Positions 24,812 to 33,437 are shown, counted from the first letter of the stretch. The stretch: 64,000 nucleotides of DNA from Senimuribacter intestinalis (GCA_943192975.1 CALPCJ010000004.1:1-64000), one strand, 5' to 3'. Numbers and translations: made by a program. The notes: generated by a model not told the origin, from the sequence alone.

Positions 24812-25727
24812 CACGATTACCGAAACCATCGGAAAAACACCGCTTATGCGGCTTCACAAGATAGAAAACAGCCAGCAGACAAATGCTGCAATCTATGGAA
24901 AATTAGAAGCCTTTAATCCAGCAGGCAGTATCAAAGATCGGGCAGCGATGAGTATGATTGCCGATGCTGAGGAGAAGGGACTGCTGGCACCGGGCGGCAC
25001 TATCATTGAGCCGACCAGTGGAAATACAGGAATTGGTCTTGCTGCTATTGCGGCGGCGAAGGGCTACCGAGCAATTTTCGTTCTGCCTGAGACGATGAGT
25101 CTGGAGCGGAGAAAACTCCTTGCCGCCTACGGTGCAGAGGTTGTGCTGACAGAAGGCGCAAAGGGCATGCAGGGCGCTGTCGATAAAGCGGAGAAACTGC
25201 ATCAGGAAATTCAGGGAAGTATCATAGCAGGGCAGTTTGTCAATCCGGCAAATGCTAAAGCCCATGTTGATACCACAGGTCCGGAAATCTGGGAAGACCT
25301 GGACGGTAAGGTGGATATTTTCGTAGCTGGCGTGGGCACTGGCGGCACCATTACCGGCTGCGGAACATTTTTGAAGGAAAAAAATCCGGAGGTAAAGATA
25401 GTCGCGGTGGAGCCGAAGCATTCGCCGCTGCTTTCGGAAGGCAAAACCGGCAGTCATAATCTGCAGGGGATTGGCGCAAATTTTGTGCCTGATGTGCTGG
25501 ATAGGAGCATCATTGATGAAATTATTCCTGTTCTGGAAGATGACGCTTATGACCTTGCAAGACGCCTTGCAAAAGAAGAGGGATATCTGGCAGGAATCAC
25601 TTCCGGCGCAGCGCTTTGGGCGGCGGTGCAGCTTTCTAAAAGAGCGGAAAATTGTGGGAAGAACATTGTCGTGATTCTGCCGGATTCCGGAGAAAGATAT
25701 TTATCAACTGTTCTTTTTGATGCGTAA
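24801..25727 (+). CDS. cysK: Cysteine synthase (O-acetylserine sulfhydrylase)
   Basis: 308 residues. PLP lysine Lys45 in FNPAGSIKDRAA, substrate loop TSGNTG, phosphate-binding GVGTGGTITG and C-terminal LPDSGERYLSTVLF. It makes cysteine from O-acetylserine and sulfide in the cytoplasm. ATG 24801 lies inside the PAP2 gene with AAGGATG upstream, so translation is coupled. No serine acetyltransferase (cysE) is in the window. Confidence 0.93.
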   Translation: MIYNTITETIGKTPLMRLHKIENSQQTNAAIYGKLEAFNPAGSIKDRAAMSMIADAEEKGLLAPGGTIIEPTSGNTGIGLAAIAAAKGYRAIFVLPETMSLERRKLLAAYGAEVVLTEGAKGMQGAVDKAEKLHQEIQGSIIAGQFVNPANAKAHVDTTGPEIWEDLDGKVDIFVAGVGTGGTITGCGTFLKEKNPEVKIVAVEPKHSPLLSEGKTGSHNLQGIGANFVPDVLDRSIIDEIIPVLEDDAYDLARRLAKEEGYLAGITSGAALWAAVQLSKRAENCGKNIVVILPDSGERYLSTVLFDA

Positions 25728-25754
25728 AGTCCGACAGAGGATAAAGGAGTTCCT

Positions 25755-26921
25755 ATGGCTGTTACAATCAAAGACTTGCTGAATTTAGAAATCATGCAGA
25801 ATTTTAAAATCGTGGCAGGCGAAAAGGGTTTAAATAGAGCCGTTACGGCGACGGAAATTTTGGATTTTGAATTTATGCAGGAGGGAGAAGAGTACAGAGC
25901 CAACAGTTTTGAAGGCAACAGTTTGGTGCTTTCCAGTCTGCTTTTTGCCAAAGATGATCCGGCGCTGGTGCTTGTGACTATAAAAAAACTGATTTCGCAG
26001 AATGTGCAGGTACTTGCCTATAAACCGGTATTTTTCAAAGAGCTTCCTGCAGAAGCACTGGCCTATGCTGATGAGCGTAATTTTCCCATTTTAGAATTTT
26101 CGCATGACGAATATTTTGAAGATATTATTTTTAGCGTAAAAAATCTGGTGGAACGAGATGATATCGTTTTGCAGGCGGAAGCCCTTTTTTCTGATATGCT
26201 GCTGCGGGAATTTTCTGCGGAAGAAGCAGAGTGTGCCCAGGAGAAAATGAGCTCACAGCTGAGACCTGTCAGGCTGGTTCTTTGCGTGAAGATAAAGGAA
26301 ATCGCAGGGACGCAGATTTCAGATATGATCAAACGAGCAAAGCCTGATCAGAAATTGCGCAGCAAGACCTTTATTGGGAAATTGGGGAATCGATTCTTTG
26401 TAATACTTTCTCAGGATGAGGAGAATCCGTCCAGATTTAAAGCCCAGTTTGATGATGTGCTAATCGCATATGGTCTGATTGGCAGGGAAATGACTGTGGG
26501 AGTCAGTGCGGTTGTGCCAACAGGCGAAAATATTGATAAAGCAGTGCGACAGGCTTTCTGGACAGAAAAAATTGCAGAAATTGAAAAAGTTCCTGTTAAG
26601 TATTATGAAAAAACGGGTATATACAGATTAATTATTCCTGGCATGCATACCAAATCAATGGCAGCATATATGGAAGATTATCTGGCGCCGCTTTTTGAAG
26701 AAGAAGATAAGGATGGAGAATTGTTTCGTACGGCAGTCGAATATATTCTAGCAAAAGGTGACACAATAGAGACAGCAGAAAGGCTGTATTGTCACAAGAA
26801 TACCATCCGGTACAGAATCGGAAAACTTCAGGAAAAACTGGATTCTGAAAGTAATGAAAAGGAGTTCTATCAGAATCTGGCAGCAGCCATCAAAATTTAT
26901 TTATTAATCAATCAAGATTAA
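25755..26921 (+). CDS. PucR-family transcriptional regulator
   Basis: 388 residues. The N-terminal purine-catabolism domain (~5-125) contains VTIKDLLNLEIMQ and FVLSSLLFAKD-like blocks; the middle is GGDEF-like; the C-terminus has the HTH_30 motif (ERLYCHKNTIRYRIGKLQEKL). ATG 25755 follows AAAGGAG. The next two genes, encoding a rubredoxin and a flavin reductase, start 14 bases later, so it may control or be cotranscribed with a redox operon. Confidence 0.85.
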   Translation: MAVTIKDLLNLEIMQNFKIVAGEKGLNRAVTATEILDFEFMQEGEEYRANSFEGNSLVLSSLLFAKDDPALVLVTIKKLISQNVQVLAYKPVFFKELPAEALAYADERNFPILEFSHDEYFEDIIFSVKNLVERDDIVLQAEALFSDMLLREFSAEEAECAQEKMSSQLRPVRLVLCVKIKEIAGTQISDMIKRAKPDQKLRSKTFIGKLGNRFFVILSQDEENPSRFKAQFDDVLIAYGLIGREMTVGVSAVVPTGENIDKAVRQAFWTEKIAEIEKVPVKYYEKTGIYRLIIPGMHTKSMAAYMEDYLAPLFEEEDKDGELFRTAVEYILAKGDTIETAERLYCHKNTIRYRIGKLQEKLDSESNEKEFYQNLAAAIKIYLLINQD

Positions 26922-26935
26922 AGGAGGACGATGTT

Positions 26936-27100
26936 ATGAAAAAGTATGTATGTGGAGCATGTGGATATGAGTATGATCCTGCAGTAGGTGATCCGGACAA
27001 TGGAATCGAGCCGGGTACTGCATTTGAAGATATTCCAGAAGATTGGGTGTGTCCTTTGTGCGGACTTGGCAAAGATGTGTTTGAGGAAAAAGCGGAATAA
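26936..27100 (+). CDS. Rubredoxin
   Basis: A 54-residue rubredoxin: CGACGYEYDP near the start and CPLCG near the end give the four cysteines for one iron. The PEDWVCP block is typical. ATG 26936 is the start; an ATG at 26931 runs into a stop after two codons. Ribosome site AAGGAGG at 26921-26927. Electron carrier, probably for oxygen or peroxide reduction together with the next gene. Confidence 0.95.
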   Translation: MKKYVCGACGYEYDPAVGDPDNGIEPGTAFEDIPEDWVCPLCGLGKDVFEEKAE

Positions 27101-27117
27101 GGGAAAAGGTGAACGCA

Positions 27118-27720
27118 GTGAGTGCAATGTTTAAACTCAGTTATGGACTCTTCGTCCTAACTGCAAAAGAAGGAGACAAAGACAATGGCTGTATCATCAA
27201 TACGGCAATGCAGGTGACTGATTCACCGAAACAGCTGTCTATCTGCGTCAATAAAGCAAATTATACCTGTGGTATGATTGAAAGAACTGGCGTATTTAAT
27301 ATATCTATTCTCAGCGAGGCGGCGAAATTTGAAGTGTTTAAGCATTTTGGATTTAGCAGCGGAAAGGATACGGATAAGTGCAGCGGTTATGCTGACGCAG
27401 AAAGAAGCGAAAACGGTCTTTTGTATATTACCGGAGGGACGAATGCTGTGATTTCCGTTAAAGTAAACAAGACTGTAGATTTGGGCACTCATCTGATGTT
27501 TATCGGTGAAGTGACCGAAGAGAAAGTACTTTCCGATGTACCTTCAGCAACCTATCAGTATTATTTCGATCACATCAAACCAGCGCCGGACAGCAAGCCG
27601 AAAGTAAAAGGCTATGTCTGCAAGATATGCGGGTATGTATATGAGGGGGAAGAATTACCTCCAGATTATATTTGTCCGCTGTGCAAGCACGGCGCAGAGG
27701 ATTTTGAACCCATCGGCTGA
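27118..27720 (+). CDS. Flavin reductase-rubredoxin fusion (high-molecular-weight rubredoxin type)
   Basis: About 200 residues starting at GTG 27118 (AAAAGGTGA ~6 bases upstream); GTG 27109 lies inside the ribosome site and ATG 27127 is too far away. An FMN-binding flavin reductase domain (~5-150: NGCIINTAMQVTD, FNISILS) is followed by a rubredoxin domain with two CxxC pairs (CKICGYVYEG, CPLCKHG). In Moorella such Hrb proteins pass electrons from NADH to a diiron flavoprotein that reduces oxygen or nitric oxide. Here it is beside another rubredoxin, which supports a role in oxidative defence. The flavodiiron partner is not in this window. Confidence 0.88.
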   Translation: MSAMFKLSYGLFVLTAKEGDKDNGCIINTAMQVTDSPKQLSICVNKANYTCGMIERTGVFNISILSEAAKFEVFKHFGFSSGKDTDKCSGYADAERSENGLLYITGGTNAVISVKVNKTVDLGTHLMFIGEVTEEKVLSDVPSATYQYYFDHIKPAPDSKPKVKGYVCKICGYVYEGEELPPDYICPLCKHGAEDFEPIG

Positions 27721-27746
27721 TTAGGAAAATATTTTGATTAAAATGG

Positions 27747-27787
27747 GAGATTCTTACAAAAAAGTATTTGATAAGAGTCTCTTTTTT
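27747..27787 (+). terminator. Terminator of the rubredoxin operon
   Basis: GAGATTCTTA (27747-27756) pairs with TAAGAGTCTC (27772-27781) with one G-U pair, then six Ts. Confidence 0.88.
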
Positions 27788-27831
27788 ATCTATAAGACAA
27801 ATAGATTTATAAAAAATTATAAAATATTACA

Positions 27832-27987
27832 AAGACAAGGGGACTATTTTCTGCTAGAATAGTAACATAAAGGAAAAGAACTGTTTGGGAAAAGTTTCTA
27901 CCCATAAAAAGTCCTAAAAATAAAATCCTATACTTAATTAATCCTATAAAATCAAAATTTCAGAGACGATTCCCAAACGTCTTTTTT
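27832..27987 (+). ncRNA. Candidate small RNA with its own promoter and terminator
   Basis: AAGACA (27832-27837), 17 bases, TAGAAT (27855-27860) would start a transcript near 27867. It would end at a hairpin AGACG/CGTCT (27964-27968/27978-27982) with a T run at 27982-27987, giving an RNA of about 120 bases. GTTTGGGAA (27883-27891) is complementary to TTCCCAAAC (27970-27978) in the terminator loop, so the two folds are exclusive. Three TCCTA motifs lie in the AT-rich middle, which could pair with ribosome sites. No reading frame. It matches no RNA family I know. Confidence 0.45.
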
Positions 27988-28030
27988 GTAGCGAGATATG
28001 AGTTTTATAAAATAGAATAGATATGGTGAG

Positions 28031-28071
28031 CGCAGCTATCTTTTGTACATATAAAGATAGCTGCGTTTTTT
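28031..28071 (+). terminator. Strong terminator, third in the series
   Basis: A perfect 13-bp stem (28031-28043 with 28053-28065) and six Ts. No gene ends here; the transcript it stops is either read-through from the small RNA or a second short RNA from a TAGAAT at about 28011. Confidence 0.85.
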
Positions 28072-28167
28072 CTATGATGATGATTGCCTGCAATTTGAAA
28101 CAGAGTTCCTATCTTATCAACGGAATCAGGCGCATAGAGGATTACATAGACCGTAAAGAAATACAGT

Positions 28168-28206
28168 GGGGTATTGCTAAAGATGCAATACCCCCTATTA
28201 TTTTTT
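28168..28206 (+). terminator. Fourth terminator or attenuator before the dipeptidase
   Basis: GGGGTATTGC (28168-28177) pairs perfectly with GCAATACCCC (28185-28194), followed by CTATTATTTTTT. It lies 91 bases before the dipeptidase ATG and may end another short RNA from 28072 on, or attenuate the dipeptidase gene. Confidence 0.85.
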
Positions 28207-28296
28207 GAACTACCAGCATACAAAAAAGCAATGGTAAAATGTAGTAAAGTATTAAAATCATGCAGTATGAAGAAAAAATTCTGAGGAGGTGCATCA

Positions 28297-29514
28297 ATGG
28301 AATTAAAAATGAAAAGAGGCTACAAAGGATACCGTGCCTTTTCTTTTTTAGAGGAAGGTGTTGATTATCCGAAACTGGCTTGGCCGAAATGGGACTGGGC
28401 AGGAAGGCATGTTGTAGAATTGGACGACGAGCAGGAGGCAATGTATCGCGAAATTTTAGATCGGCATGTTATGATTTCTCTGCATGAGCATCCGTGTTAT
28501 CATCCGGAGGATATGTCACATCCGAGTAAATTTATGGATGCATATCGCTGTGGACGGCAAATGATTGCGTATGAGGCGCTTGCGTATTCTAATCTGGACT
28601 GCGTCTTTGACAATCTGGCAGATGGAACTTGTCTGATGTCTTCTATGGCAGGTTGGAAGTGGAACGATGTAATTCATGATTTGGCGATGCATCTTGCAGA
28701 CATTGCGCATCAGGACTTTCTGGTACAGTGCAAAAGAGTGCAGGATATTTACGATGCCAAGAAGGAAGGCAAGATTGCCTGGGTGCCTGTGGTAGAGGGC
28801 GCGGCACCGATTGAAAATGAAATCGACAGAATTGACGTACTTTACGGTTTGGGTGTCCGTCAGCTGGGGGTTACCTATTCTGAGGCTAATGCACTGGGAT
28901 GCGGTTTAAAAGAGGAAGTAGACGGCGGCCTTACTGTCTTTGGAAAAGCCTGTGTGGAACGGATGAACAAAATCGGTATGCTCATCGACGTTTCTCACTG
29001 CGGACCGAAAACCGCCTACGACGTGGCGGCATACTCAAAAAAACCATTGATTGCAAGCCATCTTGGTGCGCAGAAAGTTTGGAACATCAAGCGAATGTTT
29101 CCAGATGAAACCATCATCGAGATTGCAAAGCACGGCGGTGTAATCGGGGTGGAGGCATCTCCGCACACGACCATGTCCTATCAGAGCATGACCCATTCTC
29201 TGGAAACGGTGATGGAGCATTTTGAGTATATTAAAGATTTAGTAGGTATTGATCATGTCAGCTTCGGACCGGATACACTTTACGGGAACCATGTTGGTAT
29301 GCATCATGCCTTTGACGAGCTGTTTTCTACTAAGTATGACTCAGATCCAGGTGTACCGTATGATGAGGTGCCGTATGTGGCATATCTTGAAAATCCGACA
29401 GAGGCTTCCTGGAATATTTTACGTGAGTTAATCCGCAGAGGTTACAGTGAAGAAGAGATTGCCAAAGTAATTGGCGGAAATACGCTGAGAGTTTTAGAAG
29501 AGGTATGGGTGTAA
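28297..29514 (+). CDS. Membrane dipeptidase (peptidase M19 family)
   Basis: 405 residues. Zinc-site features of renal dipeptidase relatives: an early HEHP in place of the HxD motif, VVEGA (bridging Glu), DVSHCG, ASHLGAQKVWNIKR and VGIDHVSFGPD. It would hydrolyse dipeptides, perhaps with D-residues, in the cytoplasm, as there is no signal peptide. ATG 28297 follows GAGGAGG. A truncated dipeptide permease gene follows, so this was a dipeptide uptake-and-hydrolysis operon. Confidence 0.85.
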   Translation: MELKMKRGYKGYRAFSFLEEGVDYPKLAWPKWDWAGRHVVELDDEQEAMYREILDRHVMISLHEHPCYHPEDMSHPSKFMDAYRCGRQMIAYEALAYSNLDCVFDNLADGTCLMSSMAGWKWNDVIHDLAMHLADIAHQDFLVQCKRVQDIYDAKKEGKIAWVPVVEGAAPIENEIDRIDVLYGLGVRQLGVTYSEANALGCGLKEEVDGGLTVFGKACVERMNKIGMLIDVSHCGPKTAYDVAAYSKKPLIASHLGAQKVWNIKRMFPDETIIEIAKHGGVIGVEASPHTTMSYQSMTHSLETVMEHFEYIKDLVGIDHVSFGPDTLYGNHVGMHHAFDELFSTKYDSDPGVPYDEVPYVAYLENPTEASWNILRELIRRGYSEEEIAKVIGGNTLRVLEEVWV

Positions 29515-29550
29515 GCAGGGAACCTCAGAAAGCAGAAAGGAAATATAGGT

Positions 29551-29781
29551 ATGTATAAGTATGTGATAAAACGCCTGCTGCTTGCAATTCCAGTATTGAT
29601 TGGGGCGACTTTCCTTGTCTTTGCTATTATGGACTTTGCACCGGGGGATCCGGCAAGGATCATTCTTGGAAGCGGTGCAACAGAACAGGCGCTGGCGCTG
29701 AAACGAGCGGATTATATCATGACAGAAAGCGCCCAGAACTATTGTGATATTATGCTGAAATTATTTGAGCAGACAGATTAA
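29551..29781 (+). pseudogene. Dipeptide ABC permease (DppB) stump joined to foreign C-terminus
   Basis: Residues 1-48 are a textbook DppB/OppB N-terminus (YKYVIKRLLLAIPVLIGATF and APGDPARIILGSGATE). The next 28 residues (ALALKRADYIMTESAQNYCD...) do not belong to DppB, which should continue for another 250 residues. A deletion that joined the dppB start to the end of some other gene in frame is the simplest explanation. Ribosome site AAAGGAAATAGG. The rest of the transporter is absent from the window. Confidence 0.75.
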
Positions 29782-29807
29782 TACTTCTGGCGCTTCTGCA
29801 TGTGAGA

Positions 29808-30356
29808 TTACAGCAGCACAGCGCCAGCTCCCCGGTCGAAGAAAATACTTTTAGCGCCGGTGTACAGCGGAATGCCATAGCAGACCCGCACGTCTTTTGG
29901 GAAAATTCCCATCCTAAGAGCGCCAGCGCCTGCTGAGTACATGACTCTATTGTCGATTCTGTGGTCCGCCGCCACGGAGACTGCAGAACCTACGGCAATG
30001 CCCAGGTCAGTGATGTTGAATGCGCAGTTGGCGCCTGCCTTTTTCATCTCTGCACAGTTTTCAAAGCCGCACATCTTGCAGTCACTTAGTCCAAAGGGAT
30101 TAGACACAGCGCCGATTAGAACTACACAGTGGCTATCTTCCACGTTATAGGAGTCTCTTTCGATAAATTCTTCGCCTCGCTGGGCGGCGACTTTGCGCAT
30201 TTCTTCAGCAAGGGTTTGCTTTTCATCACCTGTAAGAATGAATGTGATGATTTTATCTTTTCCACTGGCTTTAGGTGCGGTCCTTGCAGCTGCAGCCATC
30301 AAATCGGCAACTTTTAGCGCAGCATCTCTTTCCGCTGCTTCCATGGCTTTTATCAT
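29808..30356 (-). CDS. DUF2148 ferredoxin-domain-like protein
   Basis: 182 residues from ATG 30356 (GGGAGGAA upstream; the frame extends further but without a ribosome site). It carries the conserved DCKMCGFENCAEMKKAG cysteine block, expected to bind an iron-sulfur cluster, and AADHRIDNRVMYSAG. The DUF2148 family is common in anaerobes and has no defined role. It is convergent with the dppB remnant; the promoter lies at 30393. Confidence 0.85.
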   Translation of the reverse strand: MIKAMEAAERDAALKVADLMAAAARTAPKASGKDKIITFILTGDEKQTLAEEMRKVAAQRGEEFIERDSYNVEDSHCVVLIGAVSNPFGLSDCKMCGFENCAEMKKAGANCAFNITDLGIAVGSAVSVAADHRIDNRVMYSAGAGALRMGIFPKDVRVCYGIPLYTGAKSIFFDRGAGAVLL

Positions 30357-30392
30357 AGTGAGTTCCTCCCTTGTTTTCCCATTTATGATAAT

Positions 30393-30421
30393 ATTATAGC
30401 TGACCGGACATCTTTTAACAA
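30393..30421 (-). promoter_or_regulatory. Promoter of the DUF2148 gene
   Basis: On the minus strand: TTGTTA (30421-30416), 17-base spacer, TATAAT (30398-30393). Start near 30386, 30 bases before the ATG. Confidence 0.75.
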
Positions 30422-30475
30422 GGGCAACAAGGAAATTGGTACGGAAAACGCATGAAAGGCGCATGAAGCATGTCA

Positions 30476-30722
30476 TTAGTACTTTTAAGTGTTTTTTGTA
30501 AAAAAGGTATCAAACTCTTTAAATCATGATATCTATTATATGGAAATTGAGGAAATTACTTTAATAATATGGCAAGTTTTTATGAAAATATCTGCTTAGA
30601 AAACGAAAAAGAACGAAGAATTCCATTTCTATTTCGTTTAATTTGCTCAAAACCTTTTAGTTAGTATAAAGTAACTTCTAAGTTTTGATACCTTTTTTGC
30701 AAAAAAACGGAATAGGTACTAA
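30476..30722. mobile_element. MITE-like element with long terminal inverted repeats
   Basis: The two ends are imperfect inverted copies of about 39 bases. The outer TTAGTAC (30476-30482) matches GTACTAA (30716-30722), and the inner 23 bases at 30492-30514 (TTTTTTG, then one mismatch, then AAAAAAGGTATCAAA) match the complement of 30684-30706. The middle has no reading frame and contains another AAACGAAA/TTTCGTTT dyad. No target duplication is clear. The size and structure fit a miniature inverted-repeat transposable element. Confidence 0.55.
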
Positions 30723-30758
30723 AATCTAATACTCGCAACTTTTTCTTCTTGCCGGCTT

Positions 30759-30798
30759 GTTTGCGAATCGACAAACATTTTCTTGATTTCAGCAAACA
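30759..30798. repeat. Second CAAAC word cluster
   Basis: GTTTG 30759, GCGAATCGACAAAC 30763-30776 and GCAAACA 30792. The 14-mer matches the one at 9866 with a single change. It also sits at the end of an operon. Confidence 0.4.
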
Positions 30799-30893
30799 GG
30801 CTCGGTCACGTCCGCACTGACCATGGCGCGGGCAGGGTGCTGCGCCTTCTGCAGTCTGCGGTGTGTGCGTGGCAATGCTGCATGTATAACAAA

Positions 30894-30921
30894 GGAGCTG
30901 CATGCATCAGCAGGCAGCTCC
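30894..30921. terminator. Terminator of the symporter operon
   Basis: GGAGCTGC (30894-30901) pairs with GCAGCTCC (30914-30921). The minus strand continues TTTGTTAT, the plus strand CCTTTTACC. Serves the minus-strand operon ending at 30930. Confidence 0.75.
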
Positions 30922-30929
30922 CCTTTTAC

Positions 30930-32165
30930 CTATGAAATTGTAATTCCACCGCCGCCCAGCAAGGTTGCAAAGTAGCCTGCAAAGATAACAGATGTGATTG
31001 TAACTGTTACAAATCCGCCGACGACCATGGATGGGAACATTTTACTCATCAGATATCCGCGTTCGTCCGGGTCATCAGTCAGTGAGTTGCAAGTGTTTTC
31101 TGTGATAATTGCATCGCAAGGGAAGCCGTATAAAGCGGTAAGACCATTTGCAAAGGCAAGCTGGAAGTCCATGTGGAACAGCTTTGCAATGATGAAAGCA
31201 GCCAGCGCCATACCGGCAACACCGATTACAATCATAATCAGCATTGGAACAATCAGGGCCTTCAGCATGCTTGGCGTGCAGTCAGCGAGACCGGAGAATA
31301 CGCTTAACATAGCTGCAAACATGAAGATTGTGTATGTATTTGCTCTTGTCATTGAACTGGTATCAAGGAAGCCAATTCTTGTCAAAATGACTGAAATAAT
31401 CAGACACCACACAATTGTAGGAATCTGTGGAATCAGCTGTCCGACAATACTGGAAAGCCACACGCTGAGAGCCAGTTTTACGATGATGAAAACTGGAGTG
31501 TTAAATTTGTCTGGAAGTGGTGGGATTAATTTCTTAGTCCCGCTGTCATCTGCGATGGTAGTAAGACCGACAGTTTTCATTTTGTCAATTTCTTTCTGTG
31601 AAAGGTTCAAATCGCCGGAACGCCACTCTTTCAGAAGCTTTCTGCCTTCTGAGTGCAGGCATAAAGCGGTGATAGGATATCCTGCGAGTCCCTGCACACT
31701 GTACATTGCGATTGCAAATACTGCGGCTTCTTTTAATCCTGCAGCTTCGGCAGCGCCCTGCATGGTCAGTGCAGCAACGATACCTCCGGTTAGAAGCGGA
31801 AGTCCTGCAATAACAAGGTTTTTGTCCATGATGATTGGACAGATGAACCAGCATAGTGCGACCATACCGACAAGACCGACCAGACAGACGACTACGGTTT
31901 TCCACTGTTCGACCAGCTGTTTTAGACTGATGACCGTACCGATGTGGGTGATGAACATCAATACGCCAATTGTGCCAGCGAAGGAAGAAAGTCCCGAATC
32001 TTCGGATACTGTCTTAGGAATTACAGTCCAAAAACCGATTAAAAAGATGATTGCGGTTACCAGTACGGAAGGGACCCATGCCTTTGTGATTGTGGATACC
32101 CATTCACCGATAACATAGGCGATACCAACGATTACTACCGCCAAGAAAGCATTATAAAGTACCAT
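30930..32165 (-). CDS. Sodium/solute symporter-like membrane protein (GltS-like)
   Basis: A 411-residue protein of 10-12 helices with no enzymatic domain. The halves each hold a Gly-rich reentrant-type segment (PLLTGGIVAALTMQGAAEAAG and ANGLTALYGFPCDAIITENT). This layout is that of glutamate:sodium symporters and related families, but I cannot name a subfamily. It is cotranscribed with an M20 amidohydrolase, so it may import N-acyl or peptide-like substrates or release the product. ATG 32165 follows AAAGGAG. Confidence 0.65.
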   Translation of the reverse strand: MVLYNAFLAVVIVGIAYVIGEWVSTITKAWVPSVLVTAIIFLIGFWTVIPKTVSEDSGLSSFAGTIGVLMFITHIGTVISLKQLVEQWKTVVVCLVGLVGMVALCWFICPIIMDKNLVIAGLPLLTGGIVAALTMQGAAEAAGLKEAAVFAIAMYSVQGLAGYPITALCLHSEGRKLLKEWRSGDLNLSQKEIDKMKTVGLTTIADDSGTKKLIPPLPDKFNTPVFIIVKLALSVWLSSIVGQLIPQIPTIVWCLIISVILTRIGFLDTSSMTRANTYTIFMFAAMLSVFSGLADCTPSMLKALIVPMLIMIVIGVAGMALAAFIIAKLFHMDFQLAFANGLTALYGFPCDAIITENTCNSLTDDPDERGYLMSKMFPSMVVGGFVTVTITSVIFAGYFATLLGGGGITIS

Positions 32166-32193
32166 AATAACTCCTTTCCTTTACAATTTAAAT

Positions 32194-33366
32194 TTATTCT
32201 TTCAGAAATGCAAGTGCACTGTTAACGATTGCCGCCATTCCATATTTCATTGCATCTTCATCAAAAGTGCAGTCTGAGCGATGGAGTACGGAGACTTTCA
32301 TTCCCGGTGCATGCCCTGCATTTAGAAACATAAGTACAGATGGCTTTCCGGTCTTTGTTCCGAAAAAGCTGTAGTCTTCGCTAAAGGACATAGGCTCTTT
32401 GAGGATGTAGTAATTTTCCTCACCTAGAGTGCCTGTGATTAGGTCGACGAGGTCTTCATCGTTGTAGCAGGCGTCATAGCCCAAGCTGATGTTGGCGTCT
32501 ATTTTGCAGCCGGAAAGGGTTTCTATACCTTTGCAGATTTCGCGAATTTTTTCTGTTGCGATGGTGCGGGCTTCTTGGGTATAAGCGCGAAGTGCACCTT
32601 CCATGTAACAATAGTCGGCAATGATATTGATTGCTGCGCCCCCTTGAATCAGGTTCATGGACAATATGCAGGTGTCCAATGGGCTGATATTTCTCGCTTG
32701 AATCTGCTGCAACAAAAGGTTAATCTGCGTTGCGGCTAAAATTGCGTCGTTTGCATTTTGCGGTTGTGAACCGTGACTGCTTTTTCCGTGAATTTTGATT
32801 TTTACTTCGTCGGCGGAGGTTGTCACAGCGCCTTTTCTAATTCCTATCAGTCCAACGTTGTCATCGCTTGGAATGACATGGGTTGCGAAAAAAGCGTCAA
32901 CATCGTCTACTGCACCTGACTCGATGATTCCAATAGCGCCGCCGGGCTGCGTTTCTTCACCTGCTTCAAAGATAACCTTTACCGTGCCAGAAAACTTATC
33001 TCTCATATCGCACAGGGTTCTTGCAATTCCTAGCATCATTGCAGTATGTAAATCATGGCCGCAGGCATGCATAGCGCCGGGGGTCAGGCTGCAAAATGAA
33101 AGACCTGTTTCTTCTAAAACCGGAAGTGCGTCCATATCACATCGCAGACCGATACATTTTCCGGGTCCTTTTTTACCTCTTATCGTGCCTACGACGGAAG
33201 ACTTGCCGGCGCAGATAATTTCATCGACACCGTAGGCTGAAAGTTCCTTTTTTACCAGAGCTGAGGTTTTGGGCAGTTCAAATCCAATCTCTGGGTTTCT
33301 ATGAATTTCCCGTCTTATTGTGATAACATCTTCCAGAATTTCACTGATTTTTTCTGGTATAATCAA
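32194..33366 (-). CDS. M20 amidohydrolase (hippurate/N-acyl-amino-acid hydrolase type)
   Basis: 390 residues starting at TTG 33366, with GGAGG 10 bases upstream. Metal-site motifs CDMDALPV, MHACGHDLHTAMMLG and EAGEE are intact. Family members release amino acids from N-acyl or aryl amides. First gene of the operon with the 30930 symporter; the operon diverges from a LysR regulator, the standard arrangement for inducible uptake and hydrolysis. The actual substrate is unknown. Confidence 0.88.
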   Translation of the reverse strand: MIIPEKISEILEDVITIRREIHRNPEIGFELPKTSALVKKELSAYGVDEIICAGKSSVVGTIRGKKGPGKCIGLRCDMDALPVLEETGLSFCSLTPGAMHACGHDLHTAMMLGIARTLCDMRDKFSGTVKVIFEAGEETQPGGAIGIIESGAVDDVDAFFATHVIPSDDNVGLIGIRKGAVTTSADEVKIKIHGKSSHGSQPQNANDAILAATQINLLLQQIQARNISPLDTCILSMNLIQGGAAINIIADYCYMEGALRAYTQEARTIATEKIREICKGIETLSGCKIDANISLGYDACYNDEDLVDLITGTLGEENYYILKEPMSFSEDYSFFGTKTGKPSVLMFLNAGHAPGMKVSVLHRSDCTFDEDAMKYGMAAIVNSALAFLKE

Positions 33367-33437
33367 GGTGATATCCCTCCTTCTTCAGTTTTGAATTTTA
33401 ATTTAGAGATTTTTCATAATAAATTGTAATATTTTTA

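Noticed and set aside
27881..27905. GTTTGGG...AGTTTCTACC resembles part of a purine riboswitch
   Set aside because: The 5' arm of P2, the P3 stem-loop and the closing P1 are missing, and no purine gene follows.
28023..28208. 61-codon frame
   Set aside because: Its first 50 bases are a perfect terminator hairpin and the end overlaps another; no ribosome site.
30357..30476. N-terminal extension of the DUF2148 protein
   Set aside because: It would run through the TTGTTA/TATAAT promoter; ATG 30356 has GGGAGGAA in front.
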